From assembly GCA_963708325.1 (NCBI GenBank), contig OY970203.1, positions 868,001 to 932,000 on the forward strand: a DNA stretch of 64,000 bases. The letters are read 5' to 3'. Of this stretch, positions 43,910 through 52,348 are shown piece after piece. Below the pieces are notes generated by a model that did not search any database, had not been told where the DNA came from, and saw only the letters and a program-made list of their open reading frames with translations. A program made the translations under genes and the position numbers. Source of the stretch: G963708325 sp963708325. Its GTDB lineage: Bacteria; Actinomycetota; Thermoleophilia; Solirubrobacterales; 70-9. Numbering within the stretch: the first letter of the stretch is position 1; each line of letters starts with the position of its first letter.

Positions 43910-44835
43910 CCGGTCAACCCCCTCAGGCTGCCCTCGACGAAGCCGAGCCGCTGGCCGAGCTTCAGCACCAGGTCGAGGTCGCGGCGGTCCTCCTCCTCGA
44001 TCGCCGGCCTCGGCCCCGGCAGCCGCGCCCGGCCGGCGTCGAACGCGGTCCGCCCGATGTCGGCCCAGGCCGCCAGCTCGGCGCGCGCGCCCCACGCCGC
44101 CCGGTGCGGATAGCGGCGATGAAGCAGCGCCCAGCCGCGGCCGTTTCGCAGGTTCTGCCGGAACAGGTCGGCAACGGTCAGCCGCTGGCGATGGAACACG
44201 ACCGGCCGCGCCTGTCGGTGAACGACGAGGCCGGCGTCGGCGAACCGCCAGGCGAAGTCGATGTCCTCGCAGCCGACCCCGGCGAAGGCCGGGTCGAAGG
44301 GACCGACGCGATCGAGGGCCTCGCGCCTCACCGCGGTGTTCATGAAGCAGAACCACGGCTCGGTGAGGCCCTCCTGCCAGCCGACCACGCTCGGCTTGCG
44401 CCGGGCGGAGTAGCGCTCGGCGGGGGTGGTCGGCGGGTAGGGAACGACCTCGGCGGTGACCGCGGCCGCGCCGTCGGCATCGCCATCGAATCCAGCGGTC
44501 AGCTCGCCGAGCCAGCCCCTGCTGACGTAGCAGTCGGCGTCGGTGAAGGCGACGATCTCCCCCTCGCTCGCGGCGATCCCGCGGTTGCGGGCGCGGCTCA
44601 GCCCGGGCTCCGGCTCGGCGATCAGCTTCACCGGGTGGTCGCGGACGACGGCGGCCGTGCCGTCGCCGGAGCCGTTGTCCACGACGACGATCTCGCGCCG
44701 CTCGGCGGGATGGGAGTCGTCGTTGAGCAGCGATTCGAGGCAGCGCCCGATCGTGTCCTCGCCGTCTCGCACCGGCACGACCACCGAGACGAAGGGCGCG
44801 GCCTTCCGCTCGGCGCTGTTTCCGGCCGCCGTCAT
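43906..44835 (-). CDS. GT2-family glycosyltransferase (operon copy B)
   Basis: 309 residues, paralogous to copies A and C: FVSVVVPVRDGEDTIGRCLESLL, VVVDNGSGDGT, AFTDADCYVSRGWL and GVGCEDIDFAWRFADAG (the ED acidic acceptor-side motif). ATG 44835 overlaps the oxidoreductase stop. Cytoplasmic, donor unknown. Confidence 0.9.
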   Translation of the reverse strand: MTAAGNSAERKAAPFVSVVVPVRDGEDTIGRCLESLLNDDSHPAERREIVVVDNGSGDGTAAVVRDHPVKLIAEPEPGLSRARNRGIAASEGEIVAFTDADCYVSRGWLGELTAGFDGDADGAAAVTAEVVPYPPTTPAERYSARRKPSVVGWQEGLTEPWFCFMNTAVRREALDRVGPFDPAFAGVGCEDIDFAWRFADAGLVVHRQARPVVFHRQRLTVADLFRQNLRNGRGWALLHRRYPHRAAWGARAELAAWADIGRTAFDAGRARLPGPRPAIEEEDRRDLDLVLKLGQRLGFVEGSLRGLTG

Positions 44836-45869
44836 CGCTTGGCGTCCACCGCCTCCAGGCGTTCCCAGAGCTGGTCGAGCACGGCGATCACGGCGCGGCC
44901 GTCCTCGCCGCTGACGGGAAGATCGCCGCCGTCGCGAAGCGCCGCGTAGTGGGCCTGGATCAGGTGGTCGTGACCGCGCATCCACGGCTTTCGCAGCCCC
45001 GCAGCGGTCGCGGTGACCGCCCGGGTGGCGAGCCGGGCGCCGAGGTCGACGTTCACCAGAGTCCTCGAGACGTTGCCGCCGACCGAGTCGCGGCCCATCT
45101 TCACGACGACGTGGTTGAGGATGTCCACGTAGACGCCCATCTCGGTCCCGTGCACCCGCATCACGTTCTGGCGGGGGCGCCCGACGAAGGAGAGCGTCGC
45201 GCTGCCGGTGCCCGACTCGCTCTCGAGCAGGGCGCGAAACTCGACCGCGGGCGGCGGCTTTCCCGGAGTCGGCCTGGCGAGTGCCGAGGCGACCCTGACC
45301 TCCCCGAGGAACTCGCGCTGGAGGTAGATCGGGTGGGGACCGATCTCTCCGATCACCCCGCCGCGAAGCTCCGAGACCCAGCCGGCCGCGGCGGTGCGAT
45401 CCACCTCCGCCTGATGGAAGTTGATCCTGGTGTCCACGGCCACCACCTGCCCCAGCTCGCCGGCGGCGGCCAGCTCGCGGGCCTTCATCACGCTGGGGTC
45501 GAACAGCATCGTGTGGCAGACCCCGAGCGTCCTGTCGCAGCGCCGGGCCGCCGCGATCATCTCGTCGGCCTGGGCCGCGTCGAGGGCCATCGGCTTCTCC
45601 ACCAGCACGTGGCAGCCCGCCTCCAGCGCCTCGATCGTCAGGTCGCGGTGAGCCTGCGGCGGCGCGATCACGTGGACGACGTCGGGGCGCTCGCGGTCGA
45701 GCAGCTCTGTGGCTGACCCGTAGCGTTGCGGGATCCCGAACCGATCGGCGAGGCGGGCGGCGGCGTCGGTGTCGGGGTCCGAGACGGCCACCACCTCGAC
45801 GTCGAGGCCCATCAACGGCTCGATGTGCGCCTTCGCGATCGCTCCGCAGCCGACGATCCCGACCTTCAT
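44832..45869 (-). CDS. Gfo/Idh/MocA-family oxidoreductase
   Basis: 345 residues. A Rossmann fold starts at once (KVGIVGCGAIAKAHIEPL), then VVAVSDPD (cofactor-specifying Asp), VVHVIAPPQAHRD and the cofactor/catalytic VLVEKPMALD. The second domain contains GVIGEIGPHPIYLQ with the conserved D/E-x-G-x-H-like His. Members oxidise or epimerise sugars and nucleotide sugars with NAD(P). Between two glycosyltransferase genes and overlapping both (ATGA), it most likely prepares a modified sugar. Confidence 0.88.
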   Translation of the reverse strand: MKVGIVGCGAIAKAHIEPLMGLDVEVVAVSDPDTDAAARLADRFGIPQRYGSATELLDRERPDVVHVIAPPQAHRDLTIEALEAGCHVLVEKPMALDAAQADEMIAAARRCDRTLGVCHTMLFDPSVMKARELAAAGELGQVVAVDTRINFHQAEVDRTAAAGWVSELRGGVIGEIGPHPIYLQREFLGEVRVASALARPTPGKPPPAVEFRALLESESGTGSATLSFVGRPRQNVMRVHGTEMGVYVDILNHVVVKMGRDSVGGNVSRTLVNVDLGARLATRAVTATAAGLRKPWMRGHDHLIQAHYAALRDGGDLPVSGEDGRAVIAVLDQLWERLEAVDAKR

Positions 45870-46768
45870 GACGCCTGCCGCAGGCGGTGCCAGATGAATC
45901 CGAGTCGCCCCGACAGCTTTCGGATCAGATCGAAGTAGCGAAACTCCAGGTCCTCCTGGCTCGCCCGCCCGGCGGCGCGACGCGCCCCGGTGGTGCCCAG
46001 CGCGGCGGCGCTTCGGGTCACGTCGCCCCAGGCCTGGCGCCGCTGGCGCCAGGTCCACGGAAGCTCGTCGGCGTACTTGTCGTAGAGGTAGGCGTGCCCG
46101 CGCCCGTAGTTGAAGTGCTGGCGGATCAGCTGCGGCGTGGTGCTGCGGTGGCGGTGGAAGACGACCGACCGCGGGGCGAACTCGATCCGCTGTCCGGTCT
46201 GGCGAAAGAAGCGGGTGCAGAAGTCGGTGCACTCGCCTCCGCGCGGAGCCTCGGGGTCGAGAAGGCCGACCCGATCGAACACGTCGCCGCGGAACGCGAG
46301 GTTCGCGGTCACCGCGAACGGAAGCTGGGGCCGGTGCAGGTAGCGCTGCGGGGCGAGGTGCCTGGTCCGTGCGGCGAAGCGCTCGGCGGCGGTCTCGGGG
46401 GGATAAGGCAGGACGTCTCCCGCCACGCCGCCGATCCGTTCGCCGTCGAACGCCGCAACCAGCTCGCGCAGCCAGCGCTTGGTGACCAGGCAGTCGGCGT
46501 CGGTGAAGGCGACGATCTCGCCGCGGGCGGCCTCGATCCCGAGGTTGCGCGCCTTCGCCGTGCCGCGGCGGGGCTCCTGCATGTAGGTGACCGGCGCCGC
46601 GCGAAGGATCTCGGCGGTGCGATCGGTGGACGCGTTGTCGACCATGATCACCTCGCGGCGATCGGCCGGGTAGTCGACGGCAAGCAGCGTCGCCAGGCTC
46701 TCCTCCAGCGTGCGCTCGGCGTTCAGCACCGGCACCACCACCGATACGAAGGGAAGGGTCTCCGGCAC
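45866..46768 (-). CDS. GT2-family glycosyltransferase (operon copy C)
   Basis: 300 residues. FVSVVVPVLNAERTLEESLATLL, VMVDNASTDRT-like strand, AFTDADCLVTKRWL and the CTDFCTRFFRQTG acidic region. The GTG start lies 24 bases after the stop of the PqqD-like gene. The three GT2 copies share the DADC-V-[ST]-[KR]-x-W-L motif and arose by duplication. Confidence 0.88.
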   Translation of the reverse strand: MPETLPFVSVVVPVLNAERTLEESLATLLAVDYPADRREVIMVDNASTDRTAEILRAAPVTYMQEPRRGTAKARNLGIEAARGEIVAFTDADCLVTKRWLRELVAAFDGERIGGVAGDVLPYPPETAAERFAARTRHLAPQRYLHRPQLPFAVTANLAFRGDVFDRVGLLDPEAPRGGECTDFCTRFFRQTGQRIEFAPRSVVFHRHRSTTPQLIRQHFNYGRGHAYLYDKYADELPWTWRQRRQAWGDVTRSAAALGTTGARRAAGRASQEDLEFRYFDLIRKLSGRLGFIWHRLRQAS

Positions 46769-46792
46769 TAGCGCCTCCCCTCGACGCTCCGG

Positions 46793-47200
46793 CTACTCGG
46801 CAAGCGGGAGCTGCGGGTCGAACTCCTTGTTGGCGACCTCGTGCAGCGGCTCGTCGTGCTTGATCAGCTGGGGCCGCTCGAACGGGCGCCGGCCGTTCGA
46901 GGCCTCCGGGGAGGGCGCGGCTTCCGCCGCCGGCTCGGTCGACTCCACCACCAGCCGCTCGCGCTCCAGCTCCGGCAGGAACGCGTTCACGGCGTCGAGC
47001 GCGGCGGCCTGGTCGACCTCGAAGGTGCCGGTCATCCGCTCCGCCACCTGCTCGGGGCCGTCAGCGGCGTCGACGGCATTCCACAGCTCCAGCCCGGTCT
47101 GGTTGAGGCTGTAGTAGAGGCGCGTCTCCATGTTCAGCAGGACCGCGCCGTCGGCCAGCTCGGTGGCCTCGACCTCCGGATTCGTTGCAAGCCAACCCAT
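46793..47200 (-). CDS. PqqD-like protein with leader-peptide-like C-terminal tail
   Basis: 135 residues. Residues about 1-86 form a PqqD-type winged helix: DGAVLLNMETRLYYSLNQTGLELWNAVD, then a helical segment ending in FLPELERERLVV. PqqD proteins bind leader peptides of RiPP precursors and present them to modifying enzymes. A Glu/Ala/Pro linker (about 87-101) leads to a tail with RRPFERPQL: F107-x-x-P110-x-L112 matches the YxxPxL motif recognised by PqqD-type proteins in lasso-peptide leaders. The tail ends in an acidic 23-residue stretch. The gene is first in a six-gene operon; ATG 47200 is preceded by GGGGACGAG. Whether the tail is a substrate or only a regulatory arm is open. Confidence 0.75.
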   Translation of the reverse strand: MGWLATNPEVEATELADGAVLLNMETRLYYSLNQTGLELWNAVDAADGPEQVAERMTGTFEVDQAAALDAVNAFLPELERERLVVESTEPAAEAAPSPEASNGRRPFERPQLIKHDEPLHEVANKEFDPQLPLAE

Positions 47201-47295
47201 CTCGTCCCCTTCTCGGAAAGCGGCCGCAGCATATAGCGCCCCGGCCGAGGCGTCAGTCCGGCGGCCAGTGCCGGGAGCGACGCCCGTTCAAAGTA

Positions 47296-47325
47296 ATCCG
47301 ATAGCCCCGAACCGGGCTATCCGTT
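47296..47325 (-). terminator. probable intrinsic terminator
   Basis: On the minus strand GATAGCCC (47321-47314) pairs perfectly with GGGCTATC (47307-47300) around a 6-base loop and is followed by GATTACTTT. It spans the end of the unknown gene 47317-47985 and separates its operon from the PqqD-led operon. Confidence 0.55.
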
Positions 47326-47985
47326 GACCCCGAGGGATCGGGCCGCCAGCGGAATCGCCGCCTCCAGGAACGCCTCCGCGGTGCTCAGGTCCCAGTCGGT
47401 TCCGTAGTTGGAGTGACTTCCGGCCTCGTCGAAGGTGCAGAGGAACCGGGGTGGCTCCTCGTTGGGCCCGAGCGCGCCGAGGTCCCGGATCACCCCGGCC
47501 GCGACCCCGGCCGCGAAGTCGCTGTGCTCGGCGGTGACGAGCAGCCGGACGTGAGGTTGACCGGCATCCGTCACGACGAGGCCCCAGGTGTAGGAGATCG
47601 CCGGCCCGGACTCGATGTCGCTGATCAGGTAGGCGTCGTAGGGGCCCACCGCGTAGTGGCCCATCGGCGTCGCCTCCTCGATCCCGGCGCGGACCAGCGG
47701 CTCGGCGCGCACCGGTTGGTCCGCCGTCAGCTCGCCCAGCCTGGCGGCCAGCTCGGGGTCCGGCTCGTCCACGACTTCCATGCTCTGCATCACCATCTCG
47801 GAGGCGTTGACGCCTGTGGCCTCGAGGCGAGCAGCAAAGAGCTCCTGGTCCACGTTGCCGTCGCGATCGGTCATCAGCACGGTGACGAGGTCCTCGGTCA
47901 CGGGCTCGAGCACGATCCCGAGCGGCTTGGCGTCAGGGGCGGGGTCTCGCCACTGCATCAGCGTCCCCGGCGCGAGCTCGCTCAT
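47317..47985 (-). CDS. hypothetical protein
   Basis: 222 residues, acidic, no signal peptide or membrane helix. Starts MSELAPGTLMQWRDPAPD with ATG overlapping the upstream stop (ATGA). The segment MGHYAVGPYDAYLISDIESGPAISYTWGLVV may be a beta-rich core. No family recognised. It forms an operon with the gamma-glutamylcyclotransferase-like gene and ends in a hairpin terminator. Confidence 0.65.
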   Translation of the reverse strand: MSELAPGTLMQWRDPAPDAKPLGIVLEPVTEDLVTVLMTDRDGNVDQELFAARLEATGVNASEMVMQSMEVVDEPDPELAARLGELTADQPVRAEPLVRAGIEEATPMGHYAVGPYDAYLISDIESGPAISYTWGLVVTDAGQPHVRLLVTAEHSDFAAGVAAGVIRDLGALGPNEEPPRFLCTFDEAGSHSNYGTDWDLSTAEAFLEAAIPLAARSLGVNG

Positions 47986-48503
47986 CGCGCCCCCGCCTCG
48001 GATTCGACGATCGCCCGCAGCCGCTTGCGGCCGTCGGGACGGTAGTGGTTGACCCCGAGGGCGGCGAGGCGATCGCGCGTCTCATCGACCGCGCGATACA
48101 ACTCCTCCACCGGCAGGCCCCAGTCCCGAAACCCCTCGTCGATGCGGTCCAGATACCACGCCGAGGGCAGGCCGAGGTACGTGTCGCGGGTCATCACGTA
48201 GGTCATCGCCTCGCGCGGGCCGGAGTCGGTCTCGACGGCGACGAGGCGCTGGCGATAGTTCGTCGGCGCGCCCTCGTAGGCGTCGAGCTCGCAGACGTCG
48301 GCGTCGCTCACCCACCACAGCGCGCCGTGGACGATCCGGCCTTCGGCCGGCTCGATGTCGGCCACGCCGCGGAAGGTCAGCCGCCAGCCGGGCAGACGCG
48401 CAGGAACTTCCCGGCGCGCACCCGGGCAGCGGGCGCGCATGTCGCTCAGGTTGAGGTTGGAGCCGTAGGCGAAGTAGGGGCGGGGCTGTGGTTCGTGCGT
48501 CAT
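47982..48503 (-). CDS. gamma-glutamylcyclotransferase-like protein
   Basis: 173 residues. YFAYGSNLNLSDMRARCP at residues about 10-27 is the diagnostic YGSN substrate loop, and ELDAYEGAPTNYRQRLV supplies the catalytic Glu (in AYEG, about residue 77). The reaction in this family is release of 5-oxoproline from gamma-glutamyl compounds. Pro/Arg-rich start, cytoplasmic. Probably the first gene of a two-gene operon. Confidence 0.88.
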   Translation of the reverse strand: MTHEPQPRPYFAYGSNLNLSDMRARCPGARREVPARLPGWRLTFRGVADIEPAEGRIVHGALWWVSDADVCELDAYEGAPTNYRQRLVAVETDSGPREAMTYVMTRDTYLGLPSAWYLDRIDEGFRDWGLPVEELYRAVDETRDRLAALGVNHYRPDGRKRLRAIVESEAGAR

Positions 48504-48577
48504 CGAGGAATAGTCGTCAACGACAGCGTGAACCTGACACGGAGAGAAGCACGTGTTCTGGCGCCCGACCCAGCGGG

Positions 48578-49183
48578 CTAGCTTCGCCGCAGCAGCTTGC
48601 GCACCACGCTCCCCCTCATCCCGATTCCCGCGCCGTGACAGTAGTCAACGAGCAGTTCGAAGCTTCCGAACTCGAGCAGCTCCGCTCGGTGGCTGACGGC
48701 GAGTTCCGCCGCGATTTTTCCGTACTCCGACCGGCGCGGCATACCAATCAGCGCCAGGACGACCGGACGCGCGTACTGTGCCCTGAAGCCTTCTGCGTGG
48801 ACGTGGACACGACCCCAGGCTTCAACGATGCCCACGATTCCAAGCCCGCCGACCCAGTACTGAGACTGCCAGGGCGACAGCTGCCAGGGCGACAGCGATC
48901 GCCAGAACGGGATGCGGTCGATGGCCCACGGATGGAGCGCATAGAGCCCGCAGAAGCACCGTCCGTGAGGCGCGGGCGCCGTGTGCAACCGCGGCGTCTG
49001 ACCGCCCCAGCGCTCGCATTCCGCCCAGGTGGTCTCGCCTGCCTGGCGCCAGTGGCGCCCCGCGTAGCCGCCGAGCCGGATCGTGCCCGACCGGTCGGGG
49101 GAAAGGGCCCAGGTGCGAACGCCGTGGAGCTTGCCCGGCATCAACACCACCGGGCCGACCGGCCCCTCGCGTCGAGGGCCCAT
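48578..49183 (-). CDS. hypothetical protein (actinobacterial accessory family)
   Basis: 201 residues. No domain recognised, but features stand out: CFCGLYALH, a LSPWQ-LSPWQ tandem (a 15-base repeat CTGCCAGGGCGACAG twice in the DNA) and IVEAWGRVHVHAEGFRAQYARP. The last phrase, of the form WG-x-V-x-x-H-x-x-GFRA-x-x-A-x-P, recurs in my recollection in proteins of actinobacterial mobile regions. ATG 49183 shares its first base with the stop of the preceding gene (TGATG), so it is translated by re-initiation. Confidence 0.65.
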   Translation of the reverse strand: MGPRREGPVGPVVLMPGKLHGVRTWALSPDRSGTIRLGGYAGRHWRQAGETTWAECERWGGQTPRLHTAPAPHGRCFCGLYALHPWAIDRIPFWRSLSPWQLSPWQSQYWVGGLGIVGIVEAWGRVHVHAEGFRAQYARPVVLALIGMPRRSEYGKIAAELAVSHRAELLEFGSFELLVDYCHGAGIGMRGSVVRKLLRRS

Positions 49184-49365
49184 CAGCAAGCGCTCCCCAG
49201 CGCGGAACGGGCCGGCAACCCCGGCTCACGCTCGGGGGTGGGCGCTTCATCGGGTTCCGGCTCGCTCGGCCGCTCAACCGGCGTCGCCGGCTGCTCGTCG
49301 GGCTGGATCCAAGGAACCTCGATCGGCTCCACGATGATCGTGCGATACGGACCAGGAAGTGTCAT
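49183..49365 (-). CDS. 60-residue Pro/Glu-rich protein
   Basis: Start ATG 49365 follows GGAGG at 5 bases. The sequence begins MTLPGPYRTIIVEPIEVPW, then continues in a disordered Pro/Glu tail with EPEPDE-type runs. The IIVEP-x-x-VP motif is the only folded-looking part. It is coupled by TGATG to the 201-residue gene, which suggests the two products work together; function unknown. Confidence 0.6.
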   Translation of the reverse strand: MTLPGPYRTIIVEPIEVPWIQPDEQPATPVERPSEPEPDEAPTPEREPGLPARSALGSAC

Positions 49366-49544
49366 CTCGACCTCCATCGGTCCCGGCTGTAGCACCGTGC
49401 CTCGATCCGGAGATCTCGGTCGGTTGCTGCGGCGTCACAGGGCCGGGTCCCTCAGCCGCTCTGGATGGGCTTGCGGGAGCTTAGTCGATGACCAAGGGGC
49501 TGATCTGACGCGGAGCTCCGCCAGTGCACGCCGGCGGTGACTCT

Positions 49545-49877
49545 TCAATCGTCGTGGGTCTGGATCTTGAGCAGGATGGCCCAGACCTCGTGGTATAGGC
49601 GGACGCGCTCATCACTCTGCCGATCGCTTACCGCGTTCTTGAAGTTGTCGTAGTCGATATCCCCTGCCAGCGCCTTTAGGGCCTGCGCCCAGTCTTCGCG
49701 CGTGACGACGGCGCGCCAGCGGTAGTCCGCCTTGTCGTCTGAAAAGGGTTCGAGGTCGGGGAGTTGCTCGCGGAGCGCCTCGATGTCGGCTCGCGACCGA
49801 GCGCGGACAAGCAGCCGATCGGGGTCGTCCCTGTGCTCGACGACGCTGTAGAAGCCTTGGGTGGTGAGCAACCACAT
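49545..49877 (-). CDS. small conserved-looking protein, MWLLTTQGFYSVVEH family
   Basis: 110 residues. It starts MWLLTTQGFYSVVEHRDDPDRLLVRARSRADIEAL, then DYRWRAVVTREDW, and ends in a helix with RLYHEVWAILLKIQ. The start is in my recollection common to many bacterial single-domain hypothetical proteins. Cytoplasmic, acidic/basic balanced. It lies 15 bases downstream of the winged-helix gene, perhaps an operon. Confidence 0.75.
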   Translation of the reverse strand: MWLLTTQGFYSVVEHRDDPDRLLVRARSRADIEALREQLPDLEPFSDDKADYRWRAVVTREDWAQALKALAGDIDYDNFKNAVSDRQSDERVRLYHEVWAILLKIQTHDD

Positions 49878-49892
49878 GGCGGTGAAGTTTGT

Positions 49893-50426
49893 CTACCTCG
49901 CGTCGACCAGCGAGTGCAAGTGCACCGTGACCATGGGCTCGGGATCGCTCGTGATCTCTGTGTTGATCGTCAGCCGAACGGAGTGATCCTGCGCCTCGAG
50001 GTCCGAGATGCACGAGCGCACGCCGTCGAGGGTGGCACTCGGGAGTCCCTGAAGCTCGCCCTCGAACTCGACCAGGGGCACGAACACCTGGACCGTACCC
50101 GCGTGCGCGTCGACGGAGTGCTCGACGTCCAGCTTGCTTTGCTCGAGGGCCGCAGCAATCGCTGCCAGGGCCGGGTCCTCCACAGGCTCCGCAGCGGTCG
50201 ACCACCAATGGACCCCCTGCACGTAGACCTGGCTCTCGTCGCCGGCGTGCGCAACGAGGCCCTTGGACTCAAGGCTGTCCAGCACGCGCTTTATCGCACT
50301 CGGCGCCAGGTCCGGGAATTCCGCCCACAGATCCGCCATCACCGGACGCCCAACGCGCTCAACGGCTGCCAGTACGGCAGCCTGCCGCTCGGTAAGCCGG
50401 CGCGATTGGCGGTTCTCGCCTGTCAT
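49893..50426 (-). CDS. winged-helix-like hypothetical protein
   Basis: 177 residues. Residues about 10-70 (LTERQAAVLAAVERVGRPVMADLWAEFPDLAPSAIKRVLDSLESKGLV) form a plausible winged helix-turn-helix. The C-terminal half (about 85-177) is strand-rich, ending MVTVHLHSLVDAR. A DNA-binding regulator is possible but ligand and target are unknown. ATG 50426. Confidence 0.65.
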   Translation of the reverse strand: MTGENRQSRRLTERQAAVLAAVERVGRPVMADLWAEFPDLAPSAIKRVLDSLESKGLVAHAGDESQVYVQGVHWWSTAAEPVEDPALAAIAAALEQSKLDVEHSVDAHAGTVQVFVPLVEFEGELQGLPSATLDGVRSCISDLEAQDHSVRLTINTEITSDPEPMVTVHLHSLVDAR

Positions 50427-50481
50427 GCCGACTAAGTCGTGTGCGGCGCTGCGAATCTGACTGCCCTGGTCGCCCCTGGAT

Positions 50482-50826
50482 CTAGCCCGAATCGAGCACT
50501 GGCTCGCCGGCAGCCGCCTCCAGTTCCGAGCGCAGAGTGCCCGCCCGGAGCATCCGGCGCACGCTCGTGCTCAGGTCGGTGTTGAACTCGCTCGGGTCAC
50601 GGTGCGGGTAGTCGTCGGCGTCAGCATCGAGCGCCTCGATCCACTCCCTCAACTCATTCGCAAGGTCGTCCAAGGCCCCGGCGACCGTCGTGTCTTGGCC
50701 GACACCGGGAAAGCCGACGAGGGTTGCCGTGAAGCCGCCCCGCTCGGGAGCACCCCGCTTCCAGCCGAACCACCCGGTTGGGCTGTGGGTCAGCTCGACG
50801 ACCAGCTGAACGATCGAGTCGGTCAC
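50482..50826 (-). CDS. HicB-like small protein, uncharacterised
   Basis: 114 residues from GTG 50826; a TTG 24 bases upstream is an alternative that overlaps the nuclease 3' end. The segment GGFTATLVGFPGVGQDTTVAGALDDLANELREWIEAL resembles the partial RNase H-like fold of HicB antitoxins (strand, P-G-x-x-x-x-G turn, long helix). No HicA partner is adjacent, so identity is tentative. Confidence 0.5.
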   Translation of the reverse strand: MTDSIVQLVVELTHSPTGWFGWKRGAPERGGFTATLVGFPGVGQDTTVAGALDDLANELREWIEALDADADDYPHRDPSEFNTDLSTSVRRMLRAGTLRSELEAAAGEPVLDSG

Positions 50827-50842
50827 GGCCGGACCCCGTGGC

Positions 50843-52330
50843 TCACCCAAGCCCCCTCAACCATTGCAGCACCGCCCACGTCGCCTCCAGGTCCTCGCGG
50901 TTGTACGTGAGGATGCGGTCCATGATCGGGTCGCGGGCAACGCTGTCCTCGGTTTCCATCGCCTCGATGTAGGCGGCGATCGCCCAGTCGCCGCCGGCGT
51001 CGTCGAGTTTGCGCGCGTAGCCGATGTAGCGCTCGAGCTGCTTGAGTCCGTAGCCGGGCAGCGGCAGGATCACCGACTGCCAGGTGATCTCGAGCAGGTC
51101 GACGAGATTGGCGTGAACGCGGGCGGCGATTCCGTCGCGGTCGCCGAAGCGCCGCACGTACATGTCGAGCTTGGCGCGCTCGTAGCTCGCCCAGTGGACC
51201 CAGGGGATGTCGCCGTGGGCGGCGAAGATGTCGGCAGCCTCGGCGAGGAACGACTCCCAGCCCTCGCGGTCGCCGTCGCGGCCGAATCCGGCGAGCGCGG
51301 CGCGAAACGGGTGCCGGCGCTCGCCGAACACCTGCATTCCCCACAGGTAGATCTTCTCCAGCTCGTCGAGCTGCGGTGGCAGGCCCTCGAGGTCGAACAT
51401 CACGTAGTTCTCGGCCTCGGGAACCGCCGGCGGCCGTAGCACCACCTCGCGGCCCGCCTGCGCGGCGCCGGCCGCCTCGAGGATCCTCTCCGCATTAGCG
51501 CCGACCTTGCGAGTCCGCCGCCCCCAGGGAGTCTCGATCTCGGCCAGCTCGGCCTCGCCGACCCCGGCGAGCAGCTGATCGACGGTGGCGATCCCCCGCT
51601 CATGGAGCTCCGACGACAGGGCCGTCGTCACCCCCGCGACCGTGCCGACGTCGCCGCGGTTGGCGGCAGCCGGCCAGCAGCGATCGAAGTAACCGCACCC
51701 CGAGCACTTCGACCAGCCCACCGGCGTCCACGGCTCCGCCTCGAGGCGGCGGATCTCGACGATCCGCGCAAGGTCGGCCAGCGCCGCATCGGCCCCCAGG
51801 TAGGGCACGTCGAGCACCTCGCCGGAGCCGGCGTGGACCTGCACCGCCACCGGGGGTCGCCCGAAGCTCTGTTCGTAGAGCCAGCCGTAGATCGCGAGCT
51901 GGCGCTGGATCTCGGGGTGCGAATCGATCCGGCGCGAGAGCTTCGAGTCGCGGATCGCGTAGCCCGCGCGGGCGCGCAGCATGAAGTCGGGCACGCCGAC
52001 GATCTCGACCTCCTCGCCGACGATCGTCGTCTCCGCCCGCATCACGCCCTGGTAGATCACCGCGGCACCGGCGGCGACCGCCTCGCGAGTGCGCTCGGCG
52101 CGCTCCTCGATCGTGCCCTCGCCGAGGTCAAGGGGGGAGTCGAAGCGTGCCAGGTGGCGGCGCTCGTGCTCGGCGCCGAGCCGCATCAGCACGCTGGCGT
52201 AGGGGCCGGGCTCGGCCTCCGGCTCGCCCTGGGCGCGCAGCCACACCCGCAGATCGCACTGCGAGGGACGGTAGTAGGGGAAGAAGTCGGTGGCGGTGAG
52301 GCGCATCGGTTTGGCGGATGCGATCAGCAT
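50843..52330 (-). CDS. TM0106-family RecB-like nuclease
   Basis: 495 residues. The N-terminal half is a RecB-like PD-(D/E)xK nuclease fold: GAEHERRHLARF, VGVPDFMLRARAGYAIRDSKLSRR (D and D-x-K) and QRQLAIYGWLYE (QxxxY motif), followed by a Cys cluster CSGCGYFDRC that may bind Fe-S. The C-terminal half has YVMFDLEGLPP and ILTYNREDLEATW, the acidic residues of an RNase H-like/DnaQ-like domain. This is the known two-domain design of the TM0106 group. Role is unknown, linked to DNA processing. ATG 52330 or an in-frame ATG at 52306. Confidence 0.85.
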   Translation of the reverse strand: MLIASAKPMRLTATDFFPYYRPSQCDLRVWLRAQGEPEAEPGPYASVLMRLGAEHERRHLARFDSPLDLGEGTIEERAERTREAVAAGAAVIYQGVMRAETTIVGEEVEIVGVPDFMLRARAGYAIRDSKLSRRIDSHPEIQRQLAIYGWLYEQSFGRPPVAVQVHAGSGEVLDVPYLGADAALADLARIVEIRRLEAEPWTPVGWSKCSGCGYFDRCWPAAANRGDVGTVAGVTTALSSELHERGIATVDQLLAGVGEAELAEIETPWGRRTRKVGANAERILEAAGAAQAGREVVLRPPAVPEAENYVMFDLEGLPPQLDELEKIYLWGMQVFGERRHPFRAALAGFGRDGDREGWESFLAEAADIFAAHGDIPWVHWASYERAKLDMYVRRFGDRDGIAARVHANLVDLLEITWQSVILPLPGYGLKQLERYIGYARKLDDAGGDWAIAAYIEAMETEDSVARDPIMDRILTYNREDLEATWAVLQWLRGLG

Positions 52331-52348
52331 TCGGGCGTCAGTGCAACC

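Noticed and set aside
50482..50826. HicAB toxin-antitoxin pair
   Set aside because: Only a HicB-like segment is seen; no HicA toxin is adjacent.
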